Shown: positions 1-10,339 of the stretch, piece by piece
How the letters are laid out: every line of letters starts with the position of its first letter
How positions within the stretch are numbered: the first letter of the stretch is position 1
Source: Pholiota molesta
Lineage: Eukaryota; Basidiomycota; Agaricomycetes; Agaricales; Strophariaceae
Direction: 5' to 3'
DNA length: 64,000 bases
Assembly: GCA_014925825.1 (NCBI GenBank)
Contig: JACGCK010000154.1
Location: 1-64,000, forward strand
Notes under the pieces: model-generated
What the model saw: only the letters and a program-made list of their open reading frames with translations
Databases searched by the model: none
Told to the model about the DNA's origin: nothing
Translations under genes and position numbers: made by a program

Positions 1-2780
1 ATGACTTACCTTGCCCAAGGGACCCAGGCCGACTTTCAACATGATATCGACTTTATCCGTTAGGAGACTTCGTTTGGAGAGCGCCAGCATTCCAAGAATG
101 ATGATCGCCCGCGCCGCTGAGGTTTCGGAAGAGGCTTTTCTTTGCCTGAACCATAGCCACATCAGTGAATGGCAAACATGAAAGGAGCGTTTCTACCGAC
201 CATATATTTGCCATAGCTTCGCTATCACATCGCCATGGACGTGATTTTCTTCCATCATGATCCTCATCATCTCTTCCAAACTCGTTAGCTCGGCCAGAGT
301 CGCCTCGTAGGTTCGCCTAAATAGATGACTGATGAGCTTAAACCGCAAGAAATCCAAAAGCTGTAGCGTACTCGATAAGATTCTTGGCAATGCGATTCAC
401 CTGATCTTTGGGCTCAAGATCGGGAACAGGCTCGAAGTACAGGTTCCGGTAACATTCCAAAAGTCGTTGCCGAACCCCCTTCACCTCTTTGCCGTCTTCA
501 GAAGTCGAGCTGTTATTATCCTTGGCCCAGATAAGGTGCAACATCTTCTTAAGGCCTTCCTGTTGAAGCAATCAGATGATTGCTACCACGAGAAAAAGGA
601 CTATATGCTCACCTTCGCGGTCTCAAATTTGTACTCATGAGCGATACGGAAGAACTCCATGATTTCAAGCACCTCGGGCTTGCTCGTAGACCCAAGCAGC
701 TTGCACATCGGCACCATGGCACTTTCAATTTGGTCGATAAAGGTCATGGCGTCAGAGTAATATCTCTTCTGAAGCCTCAGCCTAGTGATGTCTTGTTCAT
801 CGTACGCCGCAAGGGCCTCCTGTTCCTTGGTTAATGCAGTCACGTCGAGCTGCGACTTGCGAGGCTTGAGCTTCCTAGAATTGTTCTCCTTGGGTTTCTT
901 GGGCGTCGCATTCTCGTCGTCTTCGTCGACTGACATTTGCGATCCGTCGTCTTCCTCAGTGTCGCCACCTGCTTCATCATCGTCATTTTCTTCCTCACCG
1001 TCAACGTCCATAGAGTCGTCGCCTCCACGTTTCTTGGATCTACGAGATGTGAGCACAATGACAGCCAGATCAGCTTGTCGAAAACTTACTTCTTTGATTT
1101 CTTCCGTGACTTCGAGGACTGTCCTTCTTCGCCATCCTCGCCATCCTCCGGCTCTCCCTCTTCGTCATTGACCGTCTCTACCACCTTGCCCATCCCGCCC
1201 TCAATCTTCTCCAGCTCGGCTAACACATTTTTGTACCCCGCCTCCCATTCGTCATGCTGGAGGTAGCCTCCATGCGGCTGTCCATATGGATGAGTGAGGA
1301 TCAGCTGTCCGAGAAGGGCAGCAGCCGCCTTGCGCACAGACGCGCTCTTGTCGTCGAGCGCGTCGACCGCGGCGGTGGTGATGTTCAAGCGCTGCTTCGG
1401 GACCCTTAAGTTTTTGACGTTGACGAGCTTGGCAAATACGTTGAAGACCTTGGCGCGGACGTAGGGTGAGAGGTCGAGGACGCGTTCTAGGAGCAGGCCA
1501 AAGAAATTGTTGATCTGCTTCTGCTTTTTCTTCGCGTCGGTTTCTTCTCCTTCGTCGGGGGCCACCTCCTGGATGAGCATTCCTATGATCTCGACGATTG
1601 CTTGCCGCATGGGATAGGACTGTACAAAACATTAGTTTTGCGATTCAGGGAAGAGGGGGGAGGACTCACATCCGAATCAAGCTGGTCAAGCAACAAGCTG
1701 AGCTGCTTCAACACGGGGCGTGGGCAAGATTCAGTATACCTGGTGAGGAAGCGGGCAAATGTTCGTGGCCCCTTGTTGTCCTGGCTAGAGAATTTCATGC
1801 CAGCAATTACGCGAAGGACTTCATCGCCAAGCTGCGAGTGGTCGAATTGGTGGGCCAATATAGCAAGACATTCCGCGAACGGCTCCGAAAGGTGTTCGAA
1901 GAACTGAAGAGATTGTATAATGGTGATCTGGACAGCCATAACTTGTCCGTGGTGCTTTACAGCGAGACAGATGACTTTGAACGCAGCCATCTTGATCTCG
2001 ACGACTTTCATGAATTGTTCAGTCTCTGTAACATAATACGCAGGTCGAGTGATACAGCTGCATGTCATTAACAAAAAAAGCAAAACAAGAATTGGAGATT
2101 CAGCTCACTTGACAAACGTATCTCTTTCTGCCGTCGTCCACAAACGCTGGGACTGAAGTTTCAGAACCTTGGCGATCAGCTGCAGCGTAGGGACGATCTG
2201 GTCCTGCCATGTCCACGTCGTGTCGTTCTTCTTGCCCGCAGCTGCACGCCCTCCCGCCTTTCCAGCAGCAGCCTTGCCGCCCTTCCCTTTCCGTCCTTTC
2301 GCCTGGATGGGGGGTGCGTCGCCTTCCTCCGGGGCCTTGACCTTCTCCGCGGCCGTCACGAACCAGTTGAGCAGAAACGCGTACATCTCGAGCGGCGACT
2401 TGTGCGCTATATACGTCTGTTGGTCCCCCGTCTCGATGTCGCGTAGTGTCGCCTCTAGTTCTGCTTGGAGTCCAGACGATATAGAATCCAAGAGCTTGCT
2501 CATTATGGGGCCAGGGACCATTTCTGAGTGTTTGAGGAGACTCCGATATGCATCAAATATTTCGCCATCGCAAATCGCATCGCTGGATTCGGCAACGGCT
2601 TCGACAGCAGCTGTAAATGGAGCACGAGTGTCAGAAAAATATCAAAGTCGCCTAGAAGCTTCATTGACCTTCGAGCAAAGCCTCTGGGTCTTCCATGGAA
2701 AAGTCATGATCATGCTGAATCTCGTAGCTTTCGATATCTTGCAAAGCCTGGAGCTCATCCTGGAGCTCGAATGGAGCCAT
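1..2780 (-). CDS. cnd1: Condensin complex subunit 1 (Cnd1/Ycs4/NCAPD2), 3' end outside window
   Basis: HEAT-repeat regulatory subunit of condensin, which compacts mitotic chromosomes. The reading frame runs leftwards through at least seven exons. The proposed start at 2780 gives an N-terminus MAPFELQDELQALQDIESYE, as in fungal Cnd1 proteins. Later exons carry family-like segments: a 2105-2521 exon with a Lys/Gly/Ala-rich linker followed by the SERDTF-like stretch AERDTFVK; a 1583-2060 exon with AVKHHGQVMAVQ and FEHLSEPFAE; a 1086-1610 exon containing SPYVRAKVFNVFAKL and the HEAT-like DDKSASVRKAAAALLGQLI; and a 601-1056 exon with an acidic DDEAGGDTEEDD linker. At 10-190 the segment ending DIMLKVGLGPLGK precedes a GTAAGT donor at the very edge, so the C-terminal part lies outside. 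Exon boundaries were judged by eye. The family is essential in fungi. Identification is strong; exact splice sites are less certain. Confidence 0.9.
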
Positions 2781-3241
2781 CGTGGTCGTCGTGTTCAAGT
2801 TTCTGCTCTGGCAATGACAAAAGATCAACAGCCAAACGCGTCGCGCAAATCACGTGACTAATCTACCAAAAATGGAGTTTCTACGCGACGTGTGACATAC
2901 ATTCAGAAAACCTCAGTGTCAAAGGCGGACGTGCTTTAGCAAGAATCTGACGAAGCGAGACATGGTTTCACCAGCCAACATCTATTCAAGAGGGTGTTCA
3001 AAGCATGCTTAAAGGATTCATAAGGGCATATCGCATACTGTACGTTGAAACGGCAATGAGAAAAGACAAGCATTTGCAGAGGGGTAAAAATGGAAGAGAA
3101 GAACAGCGCGCCCGTGAGATCGTTGGCTATGAACGATTATACAACGTAAACAATATGCGACAAGCCGAGATATCCCACAACGACCACCGACATGACCAGG
3201 ACAAGACCCATATGCGGAGGGGAAGGTAATGACAAGACCAT
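2781..3241. other. Intergenic: condensin 5' flank and eS6 3' flank
   Basis: No convincing ORF. Both neighbours run leftwards, so this stretch holds the 3' untranslated region of the eS6 gene and the upstream region of the condensin gene. A short plus-strand ORF near 3005-3229 has no recognisable feature. Confidence 0.6.
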
Positions 3242-4182
3242 TTAAGCAGTTTTGTGGTGCGAGGCCTTGATGGCGGCGACCTTGGCCTTTTTCTCCGCAA
3301 CACGCTTGGCGAGGAGAACCCTGCAAAAAGGTGTTAGCAGACATAAATTAAAGGAAGAGAAGTAACATACTCGTATTCGGCCTTCTGCTCCTTTTGTGAC
3401 TCGAGCTTTCTGCGCTTGAGCGAGTTGAGGTGACGGCGGCGTTGGAGACGGAGGGGGGTGACAAGGCGTTGGATCTTGGGACTATGTGGGGAGGAAATGG
3501 TAAGAAAATATAAAGCCGATAGACATGATGCACGTACGCCTTGGTGTAAGGCTTCGCGTTCTCCTTCTTCTTGCTGATGACCTCTCGTCTCACAACGTAT
3601 TTCCTGACATCATCCTCCTTGGTCAAGTTGAAGAATCGCCTGATCTTGGTGGCACGCTTGGGGCCGAGACGCTTGGGCAGGACAACATCGGTAAGGCCGG
3701 GGATCTCACTCTCGCCTTGCTTGACGACGACGAGGGAGAGGACAGCGATATCGGGGCCGACGATGCAGCCACGGACGGACTTGCGGCGGCGCTCACCAGT
3801 GCGGCGAACCCGGTAGCAGGAGTGGCCATCGGAAAGGAGGAGCTTGACACGGTATGGCAGAAGGACACCCTGCTTCATAGGGAAACCCTGCTTGTCGTTT
3901 CCACCAGTGATGCGGAAAATGTAGCCCTTCCATTCGTCGCCGAGGGAGTCACCGGGAACTTCCTGAGAGATTTTCTTGTCGTAGACAAATCGGCTGCAAA
4001 GTAGAACATCGTAAGGTGTGATGTGCTATAGCTTTGGTACCGCACTCACTATCTCTTCTCATCATCAACATCGAGGAGTTTTTGGGCCCCAGTGGCGGGG
4101 TCTGAATACACAACGGTCAACACAACGATCTCAGCACGCCCGACGTCGATGAACAGCGCTCACAGGAAATATTGAATTTCAT
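3242..4182 (-). CDS. RPS6: 40S ribosomal protein eS6 (RPS6)
   Basis: Structural protein of the small ribosomal subunit. The start at 4182 gives MKFNIS, followed at once by an intron; the next short exon encodes [18 protein letters not shown], then a longer exon carries the diagnostic core [56 protein letters not shown] and [17 protein letters not shown]. The last exons encode [16 protein letters not shown] and the end [20 protein letters not shown] followed by HHKTA and a stop. The total is close to the usual 230-240 residues. The oddity is the C-terminus: the basic RRxSS phosphorylation motif that ends eS6 in yeast (RRASS) and animals is not present. It is transcribed away from RPS13 across a shared 380-bp region. 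Confidence 0.96.
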
Positions 4183-4564
4183 ACTATCGACAGAAAGAGC
4201 ACGTTCAGCACTTCGACATGGATATTGGGCTCGGGCAGCATACCTTGCGGCAAAAGTCGATGGTCACCGTCGGCGGTAACGTACCTCTTGCGATGGGCGA
4301 TGAAGATGGGTCGGAGGGGCCTGCTAGTCGCCAATTGTCACACGGTAAAACTACATTTCCCGTGCACAATTAAGGTTTGGTCCTGTATAGCACATTCAGC
4401 CACCGCCGGCATCCTCCGGCAGCTCATCTTTTCGCCCCCCACCGTCGAGCTCATCGCCGTCCCCACCCAAGCACCCATCCTCAAGACCCCTTCCACACCA
4501 CCAAGTTGTGAGTTCGCCGTGTTTTCCGTGCTGAACATCGTTCTGACTGTTCTCCAGAGCCAAA
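4183..4564. promoter_or_regulatory. Divergent promoter region between RPS6 and RPS13, with a 5'UTR intron
   Basis: 382 bp separate the two start codons of oppositely transcribed ribosomal protein genes, so they probably share a bidirectional promoter. On the RPS13 side, 4508-4557 has the signals of a 50-nt leader intron: a GTGAGT donor, a CTGAC branch-like site and a CTCCAG acceptor just before AGCCAAAATGG. Introns in the leaders of ribosomal protein genes are common in fungi. No known factor binding site was identified with confidence. Confidence 0.6.
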
Positions 4565-5195
4565 ATGGGACGCATGCACGCACCCGGAAAGGGCATTTGT
4601 ATGTCTGCATCAATAATCTAACGATATTCTATTTAAGAAAATCTCGTAGCGTCCTCCGCCCTCCCTTACCGCCGCGCTCCCCCCTCGTGGCTCAAGACCA
4701 CCCCCGAAGATGTTGTCGACCAGATCGTCAAGCTCGCCCGCAAGGGTTTGACCCCTTCCCAGATCGGTGTTACCCTCCGTGACTCGCACGGTATCCCTCA
4801 GGTCCGCTTCGTCACTGGTAACAAGATCCTGCGTATTCTCAAGAGCCAAGGTACGTCTTGCAGTTTACGTTCTCACCCCTGCAGCACTAATCTTTTGTGT
4901 CATTTCTACTCCACCACTCCTCCCTTCCTCTGTCTTTGTGTAACATCATACACACACCTTTTGTTTGGGGATAGGACTTGGGCCGTCCATCCCTGAGGAC
5001 CTTTGGCACCTCATCAAAAAGGCGGTCTCCGTGCGCAAGCACCTCGAGGTTAACAGGAAAGACAAGGACTCCAAGTTCCGTCTTATCCTTATCGAGTCCA
5101 GGATCCACAGGCTCGCTAGGTACTACAAGACCAAGCAGCAGATCCCTCCTACCTTCAAGTACGACTCTGCCACCGCTTCCACCCTCGTCGCCTAA
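4565..5195 (+). CDS. RPS13: 40S ribosomal protein uS15 (RPS13)
   Basis: Small-subunit ribosomal protein. Three exons, 4565-4598, 4650-4850 and 4975-5195, splice with GTATGT/TAG and GTACGT/TAG junctions to a 151-residue protein, the usual length of eukaryotic S13. Recognisable segments are [20 protein letters not shown] at the start, [80 protein letters not shown] and [17 protein letters not shown]. Both introns interrupt the frame cleanly and no frame disruption is present. It pairs divergently with RPS6. Confidence 0.97.
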
Positions 5196-5852
5196 GCGAT
5201 ATTGTCAATGTTACTGCACGGGGAGTTCGGGTTGGGCTTTTATGTTATGCATCGTATCCTTCCATGATCTGCAATATATGCGCATGCTTCCATATGTTCT
5301 TGCCTGACTTCGTATACGCCGTGTCCCCTGCTTGAGCGTTCAAATTCCTTGCATCTTCTTGAGCATGGGGGACATGGAAGTAGGTAAGAGTTCTCTGCTT
5401 TGGCCTTCATTTTGCAAGTTCGCTGGGTGTCGCCGCATCGCGTTCTAGTGTTATCAATGGGTACATCATGATGTCAAACCAATTGATTGTCTCTCGCAAC
5501 TGGTCTTACTAACTGATCTTGCTGTGTATTATTTCTGAGCACTTTGCCGTAATACTAATAATATGCTCTTCGTCATCCATTATATCACTTGGATTCTAGT
5601 CTGGATAGGCTCGCGTGCGTTAAATTACCGTCTGACGGTAATGAGTTCTCGAGCCACTTACCCGTCGTTGACGTATGAAGAGCGGCGAAGACGTTGATCA
5701 TGAATGTGCCAAGGGGCGCATCGCCACGAAGCTATGTATGGGCATATGCATGTATGATGTGCCCAGCCGGCAGGACCTGCCCCGGCGGATAAATGGTGGT
5801 TGTCCTCGACTCACGCCCTTCTCAGATCACCCACGACACATCCCTCACTCCT
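5196..5852. other. Intergenic: RPS13 3' region and F-box gene upstream region
   Basis: AT-richer sequence with no supported gene. A plus-strand ORF beginning near 5675 reads into the following F-box gene in the wrong frame and is a shadow. Confidence 0.6.
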
Positions 5853-7431
5853 ATGGCCACCAACGAGGAGGTCGAAGCTGGTTCGAGTCCAATGGAGCCC
5901 CGGGCCCCGTCTTTGCCGCAGGAGTTGATAGACAACATCCTGGAGATCCTCGTGCGGTGGCATCAGCAGCCGAACTCAAAGGGCACCAAAGCGGTCGCGC
6001 GCTGCATGGTCGTCTCGCGCTCCTTCCTGACCAGCGTGCGCCGCTACCTGTTCGAGCACATCACCATCCGCGACACACGCAAGGCGGCGACGCTGGGCGC
6101 CCTCCCCCGAGCGAGACGGCGCGGATGGAGGCCTCTTGCGCATATTCCGGAGCGACCCGCTGCGCAGCAGCGAGTACCCGCTGGTATCGCATGTGAGGAG
6201 CATTAAGATGGTGATGGACTCGGCGGACAGCGTCGCGAAGACGACCAGCACGCAGCTGAACAAGGCGCCGAAGGACGCCTCGTCTGCGGTCCTGGACTGG
6301 AACGCCCGCCGGGTGAACATGCGCGAGGTGCTGCGGGCGTGACCTACCTCGAACGCTTCTCCCTCGGCTTCTCGTCGCCTATCAGTGGATACTCGATCCA
6401 TGTCGGCATCTCCCTCGCGATAGAGAAGGTGTGCCGGTCGTCTTTGCTAACGCAATTAGAGTTCTCGAATATATACCACTTTCCTGTCGACCTTCTCGCG
6501 GGATGCACGAACTTGCGCCATTTGATATTACTCAATGTGTACACAGGCGACCCGGACGGGGACAGTGGGTCGAAGCGCAAGAAGTACGCCCCGACGCTGC
6601 TTCCTGCTGCGTGGAGTAACAGGAGTCTGCGGAACTTGGAAACTTTGGACACGGAGAGCTCTGGCGATGTCCTCGAGGAAATCCGAGCGCTTTCGGCAAC
6701 GAACCCTTTACGCTCTAAGTGCTTTTCCCAGCTGAAAACATTCAAGCTAGGCTTGCCGACGAAAGCCGGGCTGGATAACTTCAGAGAAGTGGAAATCATG
6801 CGCCATGCAGCCTCTACATTGGAATCGCTGACTATCCGCGGGATCACCAGCGATATTTGTAAGATCTCTTTGTTCTCCGTTTTGTCATAACTTTGATCTT
6901 GATATGTTGTTTGTTGCGGGCATAGCTTTCAACGTCTGTCCAGGCAAATTATATCTTTCGGACCTCAAGTCTCTGCGCTCTCTTCATCTGGACATCACAT
7001 TCCCAAGTATCTCTCTCTTCGGCCAAATACCCCTCTGCCTTGATTCCCTCCTCGGCGAACAAGTACGCTCCCCCACGACAATCGAGACCGTTACCTTCGA
7101 CGTCGTCGTCAAAGTCGCTCACTTTAATTCGAAATTCAGCACACTGAAACTCGAGATGGATCCTGCCTGGGCGACGATCGACCACCATCTCACAAACGGA
7201 GCGCAATTCCCCGTTCTCCGCAAGGTTACCTTTAATCTCTTGATCTTCCACCATCAGTTGCTTCCGAGTCCCTTCCTTCCGCGCCCGGAGAGTTGGGAGG
7301 AGGTGAATCAGCTGAAGAGTGGCCTGTTGGCCAGCTTCCATGGACTCACGGATAAATTGTTTCAGGCCGTAGCGCAATCACAACGCATCAAATATGACTT
7401 TAATGTCGATTTTACAGAGACTTGGATATAG
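5853..7431 (+). CDS. F-box/LRR-type protein with two apparent frameshifts
   Basis: Probably a substrate adaptor of an SCF ubiquitin ligase or one of the expanded F-box-like proteins of mushrooms. The start at 5853 (MATNEEVEAGSSPMEP) is followed by the F-box-like helix LPQELIDNILEILVRW and VSRSFLTSVRRYLFEHITIR. The rest has Leu-rich spacing typical of degenerate LRRs (LTQLEFSNIYHFPVDLL, TNLRHLILLNV, LKSLRSLHLDITFP). An intron lies at about 6859-6925. The frame breaks twice. In the run of five C at 6104-6108 the reading frame passes to GGLLRIFRSDPLRSSEYPL; at the GGG at 6335-6337 it returns to TYLERFSLGFSSP. One extra C and one missing G would give a continuous protein, so either these are assembly indels or the gene is decaying. 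Confidence 0.72.
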
Positions 7432-7680
7432 TAGGTAGTGCACCAGTATTAATTCACAACCTTCGTTCATTAGCAGTCACCTCCTCTCGCTTTTTTACCT
7501 TCGCTTTCGCTTTGGACCTTTACCCAGTTGCTGTCAAGTTCACTCGTTTATTTATTCGCTTAGATGTGTAATGACTCCTATAATAGTGTATCGTGTAAAT
7601 TATATAGCTGAGAAAGAATGGAATCCGCGTTCGTTGTCCATGATCAGCGTATCGGATTTGACAAAGAATTGAAACGCCCA

Positions 7681-8588
7681 TCACTCCCGCAGCGACCTCA
7701 GCCTTGCTCTGATGCCAAACCGTCTTCCCATGTCCAACATGTCCTTTATATTCTTCTTGGGTGAGATCTTCTTCAGGAGAGTCCGCCCCTTCTTAGGACC
7801 AGTAGCAGGGGGATGGGGGCTTCTCCATCATCGGACTTGGCCGACTCAGACGCCTGAAGGCTCTTTGCGGGACCGTTCTCCGCCACGGAATCGCCACTGG
7901 GGCCTGCCTTCTCTTCCGACTGCAAAGGCTGAGAGGCGGAACGGCTGGTGGCGCTGCTCTGCGGGCCTGCGGGTGCCCCGTTGACATCGAGAGCAGATTC
8001 CGCGGAGTATTGGGATTCGGATGTGTCGGGCTCATGGACCTCCTTGATGGCGAAAGGCAGACTTTCGCCCCGAATGTAGGCCGGCTGGAGGTATCGACGT
8101 GCTATTTGTTTGGGACCCTTCGGCTCTGACGCCTCGAACTTTGGCCTCGTTTCCGTCTGGCTGGAAGAAGAGGGTCGTTGAATAATAGCGGGCCCGTCGG
8201 AATCCGAGTCGGCTGCATATTCGGATGGAGGCGAAGGTGGTAGAGGTATTTTGGATGGAGAGCTAGGTTTGAGTGAATTATCGGATTTAGATCCTCCGCG
8301 ACTCGGTCCAGTGGGGCATACAATGCGATCCGAGGACACAGTGAGTGGTGGAGGGGCTCTCACTTCGTAGAGCTTGTCGAAAGTTTCCCTCGATGTTGGG
8401 ACCTGCAACAATGCAGGAGATGTGGAGAATCCAGTTTGAGGTGCGGATTCAGCCCATGTGTGGGGTGGTTTCACTTGGCTCAATTTCATTGCGTCCGGGA
8501 CCGTTGTAATCGTGTTGTTCTGGCTCGGACCTGGTGCTGAGCTCGGCGCCAACCATATCGATCCTGGCATTGAAGACGAGGAATCCAT
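7681..8588 (-). CDS. Ser/Pro-rich hypothetical protein with basic C-terminal tail
   Basis: Unrecognised, probably largely disordered. The start at 8588 reads MDSSSSMPGSIWLAPSSAPG; the body is rich in S, P and acidic patches (PPSPPSEYAADSDSDGP). As given, the frame ends at 7773 with a Leu/Arg tail, but a one-base shift in the G run at 7808-7812 leads into PPATGPKKGRTLLKKISPKK and then NIKDMLDMGRRFGIRARLRS before a stop at 7681. This basic, helix-forming tail looks like genuine coding sequence and makes a frameshift, real or an assembly error, the better explanation. A methionine 27 codons further upstream at 8669 is possible but its leader looks non-coding. Function unknown. Confidence 0.55.
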
Positions 8589-9146
8589 GGTGGAAGACAA
8601 GGAGTAGGAATATCTAAGACTTATTCCGTTAGCAAAGACCTTGATTTTCATTTTATGTTGTACGAACACGGAAAGGAGACATATGTTCCACGGAGCTTGC
8701 GCGGAGCGACGACGGAGCGAAACAGCTCACCCAAATGTCGGCAACTAAGGAAGGCGAGAGATGTTTGATATCTAGATCCCGACGAAATCAAGTATGTTTG
8801 TATTTTCTATGGACACACTTTGTGATTTGAAGATGCACGTTGCAATTCGATTTATATTGTTGGACGTGGAAGTATCCGGTGGCTCATGTAGGCAGCCCTG
8901 ACACTTGGCCAGCCAGTTAGCGGACGGGCGACAAATTAAGCGACCTTAATATTAAGGGAAATTCAGTATAGAACTGAACAACAATAGACTCATGGAAGGT
9001 TTTACCGGTGCTGGTTATACAGAAACCACGGCAAAGGCCACGAACAACGATGAGTCTAAGGCAAAGGTCTGCGGCTGTGCCCGATCAATCGATCAAATCT
9101 GGCCATAAAAGGAATTGATGGGCTTGCCGTGACGGCATACTGTTTA
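8589..9146. other. Intergenic upstream of the Ser/Pro-rich gene
   Basis: No supported ORF or RNA gene. It contains the presumed promoter of the minus-strand gene and ends at the TA dinucleotide flanking the inverted-repeat element. Confidence 0.6.
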
Positions 9147-9723
9147 TGGTGCGCGACCCCTAGTCACCACTACTTTTGTACAAACGAAAGGGCTCGGCCA
9201 AAAAAATGACCGTTTTCTTAGTTACTTGGTAAAAGTGCTCCTTTTAAGTAGACGAACAAAAGCTCCAAAGGGTTTTTTATTTGCATGAAAACTGAAGGAG
9301 TTATTAATTTCCCCCACACGAATTTGGCGGTCTGTCCCAAAAAGGAAGGTTTCCGGCACGGGCCGACGGGCCGAGAAGCCTAAGACGTGCAAACCTGGAT
9401 GCCAGACTTGTGCCAGGCTGCCCAAAGCAAGCCCCAAGTGTGCCCGAGCATCTCTCTGGAACCACCAATGGATGCTATATTACTTGACTGAATTAAATTG
9501 AGCTCTCTCGTCAAATCTGTGCGCTGAAATTATCTTTGTAGTCGGGTCATTGGTTGGAAAGAGTAGCTTCATTGGCCATGTACCAATTCCAGTAGTGCAG
9601 TGTAGCTTTTCAGCGATATTTCATTGCAAGATACTTGCCAGATTACCCTTCCGAAATCAAAATCTTTTCCTCCGCCAAATTGGCGGCTGTCCAAAAGTAG
9701 CGGTGACTAGGGGTCGCGCACCA
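9147..9723. mobile_element. 577-bp non-autonomous TA-flanked DNA transposon (MITE-like)
   Basis: The ends are long terminal inverted repeats. The left end TGGTGCGCGACCCCTAGTCA continues CC-A-CTACTTTTG; the right end read on the other strand is the same with one mismatch, 31 of 32 positions. Each end is flanked by TA (9145-9146 and 9724-9725), as expected for a Tc1/mariner-type target duplication. The inside has no transposase ORF. Near the right end CCGCCAAATTGGCGG (9672-9686) is a short palindrome, and a related ATTTGGCGGTCTGTCC segment lies at about 9322-9340. The superfamily assignment rests only on the TA duplication. No second copy exists in this window. Confidence 0.75.
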
Positions 9724-10339
9724 TAGTCCATAACTCTCGAAATCGGCGTGGCCTTGCCCATCGGGCGAAGGAGAGAGTATTGAATGGTGGGTGGCATCCT
9801 GATGGTAGAATAACTTGGTCAGACTTCTCTATTTGAAGTGGATACGTTTCGCTGGCGTTTTTAGCTAGCTGCCACCCACGCGTCGCTCGCCGGATCCGAA
9901 GCGGCGCTGTGCATCCACCCGATCATGGGCAGCGGAATTGTCACTGTACAGACATTAGTTCCAGCAAAAAATAGGCGATTAGTACGAGTAGTATTATGTC
10001 TCCTCCCACGCCACTTTTTATTTTCCTGAGGTTAGGTCGTCGATCATAAATCAAAGGCCAAGAAAATAGACTGCGAGCAGCTTCACTTGCAGAACTTATT
10101 CAAATTTCATGTCGGAGATTTGGAAGTGATTCGACAATTGAACCCTGGAAACTGTGAGAAACAAGGCTTGAAATTAACGAGAAAAACCACCCATCATCCT
10201 ACAATCCAGAAAGCTCACGACTTTTCTCTTCTGAACCGTGAGAAATACCTTGCTCGAGCTTCTACACAACCCCCCACCGCGAACGTCGCAAGTCTGCCAC
10301 TCTTTTTCACAGCCGTTAGCTATCAAGAGGCCGTTCAAG
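9724..10339. other. Intergenic upstream of second F-box gene
   Basis: No supported gene. An in-frame start exists at 10238 but the 34 residues it adds look non-coding; 10340 is preferred for the following gene. Confidence 0.55.

Noticed and set aside
5675..6196. 173-codon plus-strand ORF overlapping the first F-box gene
   Set aside because: It lacks F-box character and overlaps the better frame; it is a shadow of GC-rich coding sequence.
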